From Nitrospirota bacterium (GTDB lineage Bacteria > JACPQY01), in the NCBI GenBank assembly GCA_016180645.1, contig JACPAV010000006.1:82604-146603 (forward strand): DNA of 64,000 bases, read 5' to 3'. The position numbers and the translations under genes were made by a program. The notes beneath the pieces are model-generated. The model saw only the letters and a list, made by a program, of their open reading frames with translations. It was not told where the DNA came from and made no database searches. Shown here one piece after another: positions 58,421 through 64,000 of the stretch (position 1 is the stretch's first letter; each line of letters begins with the position of its first letter).

Positions 58421-58530
58421 ATTGGGGGCGTAACCCTGGGGACCGCACGAGTTCGAGGGTCTCCGGCTCAATAACCGTCGTTTTCGGCCTTTCCGCACTC
58501 CTCGGCTCATCGATCCCACACGGACAGTAT
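58421..58530 (+). repeat. Dispersed ~110-bp repeat, copy 3 (diverged)
   Basis: Starts ATTGGGGGCG and contains GGTCTCCGG and CCTTTCCGCACTCCTC in the same order as copy 1 at 6775-6886. The middle has diverged by substitutions and small indels. It lies in the gap between two divergent toxin-antitoxin modules. Confidence 0.55.
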
Positions 58531-58622
58531 GTCTCTCGACTGATTCCGTGCCGGCTCCGACCGACCTCGCGACTTCTGATCACCTCAAGTTCACCACAGA
58601 AAACCAAGGTACCGACTGGATG

Positions 58623-58631
58623 TGCTATAAT
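58623..58631 (+). promoter_or_regulatory. Extended -10 promoter of the Phd/PIN module
   Basis: TGCTATAAT has the TGn extension plus TATAAT, matching the geometry of the sucA promoter. The ATG follows 13 nt later, leaving a leader of about 7 nt with no ribosome-binding site. Confidence 0.6.
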
Positions 58632-58644
58632 TCGATTTACGAAG

Positions 58645-58929
58645 ATGGAACTGAAAATATCAGCAGCGAAGGCGAAGCAAGGTTTTGAGAATGTTCTCAA
58701 TCGTGTAGCGTCTGGCGGCGACGAGTATGTGATCGAGCGAGGGGGGAGGGCGGTTGCCGCCCTTGTGCCCGTTGAGAGGCTGAAGCAGGTGAGGAAAGCG
58801 GCCCGCCTGCGTCTCCTCGAGATCCTCAAGAGGAATCAAGAGGCCAACCGGTTCGCGGCCCCGACTGAGACTGAGCGCCTTGTGAATGAAGCCGTGGCCC
58901 ATGCCCGAGCGAGTCGGCGGGACAGCTAG
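58645..58929 (+). CDS. Phd/YefM-family antitoxin
   Basis: 94 aa from ATG 58645. MELKISAAKAKQGFENVLNR and GGDEYVIERGGRAVAALVPV form the Phd fold, followed by a C-terminal helix (LRLLEILKRNQEANRF) that wraps the toxin. The PIN toxin starts 21 nt downstream. Likely autoregulated through the short promoter upstream. Confidence 0.88.
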   Translation: MELKISAAKAKQGFENVLNRVASGGDEYVIERGGRAVAALVPVERLKQVRKAARLRLLEILKRNQEANRFAAPTETERLVNEAVAHARASRRDS

Positions 58930-58950
58930 ACTCGGCATCATCCACGACCA

Positions 58951-59379
58951 TTGCCAGTCGTACTCGACGCAAACGTGTACGTAAGCTCGCTCCTCCAGCC
59001 CATGGGCCCCTCTGCCGAGATCTTTCGTTTGCTTCTTATGGAAAACGCTTTCGAACTCGTGGTTTCGCCTGGCATCTTGGACGAGATCAGGCGTGCCCCG
59101 GGCTACCCTCGTGTCAAGAAGAGGCTGAAGTCCGGCCAGAAGGAAATCGAAGAATACCTCCTATCTCTTGAAATACTCTCCTCGGTTGTGAGGCCGAGCG
59201 CGATCCCGGAGGTGCTGGATACGGATCCGGACGACAACCAGTATTTGGCCTGCGCGAAGGAAGGGGGCGCGGAATTCATCGTCTCCGGCGATTCACACTT
59301 GCTGGAGCTGAAGGAATTCGAGGGTGTAAAGATCGTGACCCCGCGAGATTTCATCACGCTCCTGAATTCGGCAAGGTAA
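58951..59379 (+). CDS. PIN-domain toxin
   Basis: 142 aa from TTG 58951. PIN-domain residues are visible in PVVLDANVYVSSLLQP (Asp), VSPGILDEIRRAP (Glu), LDTDPDDNQYLACA (Asp pair) and FIVSGDSHLLELKEF. This matches the PIN group annotated as toxin component with Phd-type partners. Expected to be a Mg-dependent endoribonuclease. Confidence 0.9.
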   Translation: MPVVLDANVYVSSLLQPMGPSAEIFRLLLMENAFELVVSPGILDEIRRAPGYPRVKKRLKSGQKEIEEYLLSLEILSSVVRPSAIPEVLDTDPDDNQYLACAKEGGAEFIVSGDSHLLELKEFEGVKIVTPRDFITLLNSAR

Positions 59380-59526
59380 ATCTTGGCCGTGCGGAGAGGC
59401 GGCGTTTTTCTCACGGAGAAAGTCCCCGCTGGAGAGTGTTGAAATGACACGAGACAAGAACGGGCCCCGGACTCCCTCGTTCCCCCACTTACTTGCGCCG
59501 AGCGCGATCCGTTACTAACAGACCCC

Positions 59527-59724
59527 ATGTCGTTTACATGCAATCAAAAGAGTTCGTCCATTGTTTCAACGGTGACCCAAGATAATACGCACGCACTCGA
59601 TTTCATCGGAGTGGACGCGTATTTCCCACTCACGAATTCGCGCGAGGCCGCCTATGAGCAGATCTTCGCCGGCTGGGGAAAGCATGCCGCGGAGGTCCTC
59701 AAGACTTTTTTCACCGCGCCATGA
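59527..59724 (+). CDS. Hypothetical 65-aa protein
   Basis: The TGA overlaps the ATG of the next gene (ATGA), which supports translation. The protein has THALDFIGVDAYFPLTNSRE and a C-terminal helix (GWGKHAAEVLKTFFTAP). No family is recognised. It may be a small component of the Tat-protein/GMC-oxidoreductase group. Confidence 0.4.
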   Translation: MSFTCNQKSSSIVSTVTQDNTHALDFIGVDAYFPLTNSREAAYEQIFAGWGKHAAEVLKTFFTAP

Positions 59725-60410
59725 AACCCGGACCCTCGACCACCGACGCCGAAGCCGAACGCCATGTGGGCCAAATCGCCGGCGAGCTTTCCCGCCGTTC
59801 CTTCCTCTTCGGCGTCGCAGCATCCGCCTGCGGTTTCGCCTGCATGGCCGGGACCGGCTGTGCCCGAATCGATCCAAGACTTCCCGGAATCGACAGAGAC
59901 GCCGCGGGAAAACTCGGCAAGGCCACCTATGCCCGGCTTCACGCGCTCGCCGACACGGTGCTGCCTTCTCGCGAGGAGGCCCCCTTCGATGCCGCTTCCT
60001 TGGGCGTGGCGGAGCGCCTGTCCGCCATGTTTGTCTCACAGGGACGGCGAATGCCGATGGTCATCCGTGGCGCGATGTTCATACTGGAGTATCTGCCGCT
60101 CGTGACCGATCGCAGCGGTGCGGCCTTCTCTCGTTGTTCGCGTGAGAAACGACAAACGATCCTCCGGGCGTGGCTGGATTCGCGGTCCCGCCTCAGAAGG
60201 CTCATCGCGTCCTCGATGCGAAAAGCCGTCATGTTCTCCGCCTATTCGCATCCTGACACGTGGTCCATGATCGGATACGGTGGCCCTTGGGTATCAGCCG
60301 ACCGTCCCCCCACATCGGTCCACCCTCTCGGCATGGGCGTCTCGCCCGATTCCATCTCTGCGCGTTCCAATGATCCGGGGCGGCTCGAATGGGGGTCCTT
60401 GCTTCGATGA
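59721..60410 (+). CDS. Tat-exported protein, gluconate-2-dehydrogenase-subunit-3-like
   Basis: 229 aa. The Tat signal ELSRRSFLFGVAASACGFAC is clear. Downstream, TYARLHALADTVLPSREEAP and LEYLPLVTDRSGAAFSRCSR match the small subunit family of flavin-linked dehydrogenases (gluconate 2-dehydrogenase subunit 3). It overlaps the GMC gene (ATGA), and such subunits help export the GMC flavoprotein partner. Exact substrate not known. Confidence 0.7.
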   Translation: MKPGPSTTDAEAERHVGQIAGELSRRSFLFGVAASACGFACMAGTGCARIDPRLPGIDRDAAGKLGKATYARLHALADTVLPSREEAPFDAASLGVAERLSAMFVSQGRRMPMVIRGAMFILEYLPLVTDRSGAAFSRCSREKRQTILRAWLDSRSRLRRLIASSMRKAVMFSAYSHPDTWSMIGYGGPWVSADRPPTSVHPLGMGVSPDSISARSNDPGRLEWGSLLR

Positions 60411-61912
60411 ATCGGATTATCGATGGCCGGTCCACCGACTTCGAGCGGGAAATCCGATGCGAGTTCGCCGTGATCGGCACCGGTGCGGCCGGCAGCGTTG
60501 CGGCTCGAATTCTCGCCGCAGCGGGAAAAAACGTTCTCATGATCGAGGCCGGGCCGTTTGTAACTGAGAAGGGGTTCAATCAGCGGGAGGATGAGATGTA
60601 CGGCCTTCTCTACGTGAACCATGGGACGCAGGCCACGGTGGACGGTCTGATCGGCGTTGCGCAGGGGAGATGTGTCGGCGGATCGACGGTCATCAACGGG
60701 GGAGATCTGGAACCGACCGCCCAGCCCGTGTTCGAGTATTGGAGAAGGCATCACGACCTCGAACCGTGGAACTATGCCGAGTGGCACGCGGCGGAGCAGA
60801 GGGTGATGGCCGCGATCGGAGCCAACAGGATTCCGGATGCGCTCGTGACGCCGGATGCGCGCGTGCTCTTGCATGGTGCCTCATCGCTCGGATGGAAGGG
60901 CGGCATTTTCATGAACAATCGGGTGGGCTGTGTGGGAGCCGGCGCCTGCCTGATCGGTTGCTCGTACAACGCGAAGCGGAGCGCGCTCATCACCTATGTT
61001 CCTCAAGCCTTGTCGGATGGAGCACGGCTGCTTCACCACGCCCCGGTCGAGTCGATCCGCCCCGATCAGGCCGGCTTCGAAATTCAGATCGGCACTCCAC
61101 TTCCCGTCAGGGTCCATGCCGACCAGATCGTGTGCGCCGCCGGCGCGATCCAAACGCCCATCCTGCTCGAAAAGAGCGGGCTGGGTGACCGATCCGGATA
61201 CGCCGGCAAACACCTCAGTCTCCAACCGCAGGTTCCCGTTCTCGCGCGTTTTCGCGAGCCCGTGGGATCGTTCTACGGCATTCCGCAGATCGCCTATGTA
61301 GACGAGTTTGAAACGGCCACGGAGGACGCCGGCTACGGCGGCTTTCGATTGGAGTCCGCCTCGCCCGGACCGGGCGCGGCGGCGGCGCTACTACCCGGCA
61401 TAGGAATCGGCCACCTGCGCGATCTCTCACAGTTCGACCACTACGCAGCCTGCATGGTGCTTGTGCCGGACAAGCCCGCGGGCTCGGTTCAGCCCGGCAT
61501 CGGGAGCCGGGCGGCCATCCGGTACCCGCTATCGGAGGATGTTGTCAGCCGAATGCGGATGGGCATGAAGGCTGCCGCGCGGGCGTATTTCGAGGCGGGT
61601 GCCGTGGAGATCCTCCTCCCATGGGAGGATCGCCCCCGCCGCGCGGCTGATCTCTGGGCCGCGGAGGCAATGATCGCATCGGTTAAGTTCGAAGGTGGAC
61701 GTGTCCACCTAATCAGCGCCCACCCGCAAGGCACAACGCGGGCAGCGAGGCGCCCCGACCGCGGCGTGGTCAATGAATGGGGCGAGCACCATCAGGTGAA
61801 AGGCCTCCACGTTCTCGATGCCGGGATTTTCCCAACAACGTCGAGCAGCCACACGATGGTTCCCATCATGGCCGCCGCCGACATGTTGGCGAGGCGGATG
61901 GTTGGGACTTGA
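60407..61912 (+). CDS. GMC-family oxidoreductase (FAD-dependent)
   Basis: 501 aa from ATG 60407. The FAD loop is FAVIGTGAAGSVAARILAAA with the acidic residue in VLMIEAGPFV. The GMC signature region is GRCVGGSTVINGG. The C-terminal domain holds VLDAGIFPTTSSSHTMVPIM, ending AADMLARRM. An active-site His is near SSSHTMVP. It oxidises an alcohol or sugar in partnership with the Tat subunit; the substrate is unknown. Cysteines in CLIGCSYNAKRS occur in the middle. Confidence 0.88.
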   Translation: MNRIIDGRSTDFEREIRCEFAVIGTGAAGSVAARILAAAGKNVLMIEAGPFVTEKGFNQREDEMYGLLYVNHGTQATVDGLIGVAQGRCVGGSTVINGGDLEPTAQPVFEYWRRHHDLEPWNYAEWHAAEQRVMAAIGANRIPDALVTPDARVLLHGASSLGWKGGIFMNNRVGCVGAGACLIGCSYNAKRSALITYVPQALSDGARLLHHAPVESIRPDQAGFEIQIGTPLPVRVHADQIVCAAGAIQTPILLEKSGLGDRSGYAGKHLSLQPQVPVLARFREPVGSFYGIPQIAYVDEFETATEDAGYGGFRLESASPGPGAAAALLPGIGIGHLRDLSQFDHYAACMVLVPDKPAGSVQPGIGSRAAIRYPLSEDVVSRMRMGMKAAARAYFEAGAVEILLPWEDRPRRAADLWAAEAMIASVKFEGGRVHLISAHPQGTTRAARRPDRGVVNEWGEHHQVKGLHVLDAGIFPTTSSSHTMVPIMAAADMLARRMVGT

Positions 61913-61963
61913 GTTCGATCGCCGCCGGGTACTACCGGGCTTTTTTCGAAAACGTATTTCTCC

Positions 61964-62020
61964 GGTAGCCGCAGGCTTTAGCCTGCGTCCGAAGACGCAC
62001 CCTCAAAGGGTGCGACTACC
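61964..62020. repeat. REP-like composite hairpin element, copy 3
   Basis: 57 bp, GGTAG..CTACC ends, two internal hairpins (GCAGGC-TTTA-GCCTGC and GCACCC-TCAAA-GGGTGC). Nearly identical to 10346-10403. It lies between convergent genes together with another stem (GAAAACC/GGGTTTTC near 62033-62050), so it may serve as a bidirectional transcription end. Confidence 0.75.
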
Positions 62021-62059
62021 AAGAAATCGCTCGAAAACCACAGGGTTTTCAAACAAATC

Positions 62060-62890
62060 CTAGCCGGGAGAAGTCATCGCGGTGCCCGTTCTTGGAGATC
62101 CCTTCCCTCCTGCGTTGTCGAGCACCCGAAGAAATTCCCGGGCGAATCGATTCGCATCACCCGGCCAGCGGGCCGAAACGTAGTTCCCATCCACCACGGC
62201 GAAACCGCGCTCGGGCCTTGAGGCTGAATCCCGCCGGAGGCTCATCGGGCCGCGGATAAAATCGTCGCGACTCTTCAGCACGGATCGAACTTCGTCCTCC
62301 ACCGGCGTCGGGTATGTCCTTATGTAATTTCCGAGCCACGCCGCTGTGATGGCCCACCCGGACAGCTCCATGCTCTTGAGCAGGGCCGTCGTTTTCCGGC
62401 CGTAGAGCACCGAGCGCCCCGTCTTCGGTGAGACCACGCGCGCAGGAATGAGAACGCCGTGACAGATGGCTCCCGCGGGTTTGTCGGCTTCGAAAAAATG
62501 CGCCACTCGCTTCTGGAGTTCGGGGGATTCCAGATACGGCTTCATTCCCGGCGCGTGTCCACCGGGAAGGATCAGCCCGTCGAAGGCGTCCGGAGCGATT
62601 TGCTCGTAAGAAATGGGACTCCCGAATGCGGGGTCTTTTTCCAGCCGACCGTACAGCTCCCGCCCTTCTTCGCGCGCCGCGAGGAACGGCTTGAAGGGCC
62701 CGAATCCCTTTCCAGTCAGAACGCGCGGATCGGCGTGTCCGCGCTTCCCCGAAGGCGTGGCGAACTTCACCTCATACCCGGCCGCCGTGAGCACACTCCA
62801 CGGCACGGATACTTCTGTCGGATCAAAGTCCGACTCGGGCAACGCCATCAAAACCACGGTGTCAGAGATAGCACGGCGGAAGATTCTCAC
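62060..62890 (-). CDS. DJ-1/PfpI-family protein
   Basis: 276 aa. The class I glutamine-amidotransferase-like fold has the nucleophile Cys in AGAICHGVLIPARV, the Gly-rich turn DGLILPGGHAPG and a Glu in DFDPTEVSVPWSVL. The family includes chaperones, glyoxalases and proteases; length here is longer than minimal PfpI. No catalytic choice is possible by eye. It is convergent with the GMC gene. Confidence 0.88.
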   Translation of the reverse strand: MRIFRRAISDTVVLMALPESDFDPTEVSVPWSVLTAAGYEVKFATPSGKRGHADPRVLTGKGFGPFKPFLAAREEGRELYGRLEKDPAFGSPISYEQIAPDAFDGLILPGGHAPGMKPYLESPELQKRVAHFFEADKPAGAICHGVLIPARVVSPKTGRSVLYGRKTTALLKSMELSGWAITAAWLGNYIRTYPTPVEDEVRSVLKSRDDFIRGPMSLRRDSASRPERGFAVVDGNYVSARWPGDANRFAREFLRVLDNAGGKGSPRTGTAMTSPG

Positions 62891-62911
62891 GCAAACAGCC
62901 TCGGACAGCCA

Positions 62912-62948
62912 TTGACATCATGATGCATAGTATGTAGCATCATGATGT
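62912..62948 (+). promoter_or_regulatory. Promoter with a perfect 12-bp inverted-repeat operator
   Basis: TTGACA (62912-62917) and TAGCAT (62935-62940), 17 bp apart. Half-sites ACATCATGATGC (62915-62926) and GCATCATGATGT (62937-62948) are perfect inverted repeats with a 10-bp spacer, overlapping both hexamers and the start codon. Likely binding site of the ribbon-helix-helix antitoxin. Confidence 0.75.
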
Positions 62949-63192
62949 GCGAACGACGCTGACCCTCGATCAGGACGTGGCGGCCAAGCTGAAGTCCCGC
63001 GCCCGTCGCCTCGGGAAACCCTTCAAGGAGGTGGTGAACGAGGTCCTGCGGACGGGCTTCGCCTCTGAGAAACCCCCGGGTCCCCTCCCGCCCTTCGAGG
63101 TGAAGACCCGGTCTATGGGGCTGCGCTCCGGAATCAGCCTGGACAACATTTCGGAACTCCTCGAACAGATCGAGGGGCCGTCGCACAAGTGA
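62947..63192 (+). CDS. vapB: VapB-like ribbon-helix-helix antitoxin
   Basis: 81 aa from GTG 62947. The N-terminal beta-strand and helices MRTTLTLDQDVAAKLKSRAR and LGKPFKEVVNEVLRTGF fit CopG/VapB-type RHH proteins. The C-terminus likely clamps the toxin. The GTG is 6 nt after the -10 box (leaderless). The stop overlaps the vapC start (ATGA/GTGA type). Confidence 0.85.
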   Translation: MRTTLTLDQDVAAKLKSRARRLGKPFKEVVNEVLRTGFASEKPPGPLPPFEVKTRSMGLRSGISLDNISELLEQIEGPSHK

Positions 63193-63635
63193 TCCTCGTA
63201 GACGCGAACCTCCTCCTGTACGCCTATGACGCGGGCTCGGAACACCACGAACGAGCACGGGCGTGGTGGGAGGAAGTCCTTTCGTCGCCGTCCCCGATCC
63301 GTGTGGCCTGGATCACGCTTGTGGCTTTCATCCGAATCGGCACGCATCCCCGTGTCTTCATCCAACCCCTCAGCATCGAGGAGGCAATTGGCCACGTGTC
63401 AGCGTGGATGGCGCGGCCCATGTTCGGCGCTCTGGAGCCGGGAGACGGTCACTGGGAAATCTACGCGCGCCTCCTGAAGGAATCGCAGTCCGGCGCCAAT
63501 CTCGCCCCCGACGCCCACGTCGCCGCGCTGGCGCTCGAACACGGGGCGGCTCTGGCTACCACCGACCGGGATTTCCAACGCTTCCCCGGTCTCAAGACCC
63601 TCAATCCGCTCAATCCCACCCGTCCACTTCCGTAA
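63189..63635 (+). CDS. vapC: VapC-like PIN toxin
   Basis: 148 aa. MILVDANLLLYAYDAGSEHH gives the first Asp, then LVAFIRIGTHPRVFIQPLSI, then LAPDAHVAALALEHGAALAT and TTDRDFQRFPGL. This is the PIN VapC arrangement with four acidic residues. Start overlaps the antitoxin stop. It is predicted to cleave RNA, in many family members tRNA or rRNA. Confidence 0.92.
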   Translation: MILVDANLLLYAYDAGSEHHERARAWWEEVLSSPSPIRVAWITLVAFIRIGTHPRVFIQPLSIEEAIGHVSAWMARPMFGALEPGDGHWEIYARLLKESQSGANLAPDAHVAALALEHGAALATTDRDFQRFPGLKTLNPLNPTRPLP

Positions 63636-63658
63636 GTTGAGGGAAGGGACTCGACTGC

Positions 63659-63901
63659 TCAAGCGGCAGCGGCGGGGACTCGGGCATGAACGGAGTGGAC
63701 GAACCCGTCCTGCGGTAGGGGCTTCCCTCGCCTCATAAGAGTCCGCAAATAGAGTTCAACGGCCTCCTGTGCATTGGCGAGTGCTTCTTCAAATGTGCCG
63801 CCCTCGGTAACGCACCCCTCCAAGGCGGGGAAGACTACCGTGTAGCCGCCCTCCGGCTGGGAAAGGAAGTGGGCCACGTATTGCATGACGGTCGCCGTCA
63901 T
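63659..63901 (-). CDS. hicB: HicB-family antitoxin-like protein
   Basis: 80 aa from ATG 63901; a start five codons later or upstream is possible. YVAHFLSQPEGGYTVVFPAL and EGCVTEGGTFEEALANAQEA are the HicB fold, with a C-terminal helix (VELYLRTLMRRGKPLPQDGF). No HicA toxin is adjacent inside the window; it could lie beyond 64000 or be lost. It has its own promoter at 63940-63967. Confidence 0.85.
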   Translation of the reverse strand: MTATVMQYVAHFLSQPEGGYTVVFPALEGCVTEGGTFEEALANAQEAVELYLRTLMRRGKPLPQDGFVHSVHARVPAAAA

Positions 63902-63939
63902 TCGGAGCTTACCCCCATCGTTTGGACAGATTTCAGCCA

Positions 63940-63967
63940 AAGTTAAGCTATAGGAATTCTTTGTCAA
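63940..63967 (-). promoter_or_regulatory. Promoter of the HicB-like gene
   Basis: Minus-strand TTGACA (63962-63967), then TAACTT (63940-63945) after 16 bp. The gene start at 63901 follows with a 32-nt leader. Confidence 0.5.
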
Positions 63968-64000
63968 GTTCTTGATTTCTTGGTCCCCCGCCTTCCTGGG

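Overview
The window is GC-rich, gene-dense DNA from a diderm, aerobically respiring bacterium. It encodes lipoproteins with clear lipoboxes, twin-arginine signals, an outer-membrane beta-barrel, a 2-oxoglutarate dehydrogenase operon and an alternative complex III. Together with Cys-rich lipoproteins, an FnIII/FGE-sulfatase lipoprotein and several hybrid signalling proteins, this suits an uncultivated lineage of the former Deltaproteobacteria or a relative. I cannot name it from the sequence.

Layout. 1-6655: end of an MscS-like channel gene, then sucA-sucB-lpd and a lipoate ligase on the plus strand. 6656-7931: repeat-rich DNA with a decayed MNT/HEPN toxin-antitoxin module bracketed by two copies of one gene's 3' end. 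7932-14613: a minus-strand surface-polysaccharide-type cluster (catalytically degenerate Hpt-REC-GGDEF-REC protein, HEAT protein, GT2 synthase, YaiO-like barrel, TIM-barrel protein). 14706-18132: a beta-propeller lipoprotein, an unknown membrane-anchored protein and a phosphatase-TPR fusion. 18335-18406: tRNA-Met(CAU).

18370-35234 is a roughly 16.9 kb genomic island. It is bounded by 39-bp direct repeats of the tRNA 5' half and starts with a tyrosine integrase and an AlpA-like factor. Cargo: a complete type I restriction-modification system; an operon of three tiny HTH proteins followed by a SIR2-like protein; a compact minus-strand cassette made of a PD-(D/E)XK nuclease fused to an EVE-like domain, small basic proteins, a calcineurin-like phosphoesterase and a second, broken EVE copy; Cys-rich lipoproteins; an XRE regulator; a DUF433/DUF5615 pair; and a zinc-ribbon membrane protein. 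It reads as a defence island.

35235-39826: decayed tRNA and promoter copy, FnIII-FGE lipoprotein, IS3-type transposase remnant, an attC-like site followed by a cassette-like gene, and a PIN pair. 40024-46376: serine hydrolase, ICMT-like methyltransferase, and a hybrid kinase / receiver / diguanylate cyclase operon. 46580-53197: alternative complex III (actA-B-C-D and actF; no actE seen). 53396-57856: DUF2889 protein, aldehyde dehydrogenase, regulators, a heptad-repeat coiled coil and an ATC-hydrolase-like protein. 57898-63901: toxin-antitoxin modules (RelE-like, Phd/PIN, VapBC-like, HicB-like) around a Tat-protein/GMC-oxidoreductase operon and a DJ-1/PfpI protein. Several antitoxin genes have a -10 box placed as expected for leaderless mRNAs.

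Strongest candidates for undescribed biology: the EVE-nuclease cassette with its internal duplication, the triple-HTH/SIR2 operon, the tRNA 5'-half integration geometry, and the pseudo-enzyme signalling protein of the polysaccharide cluster. All functional statements are read from sequence by eye; no database search was run.
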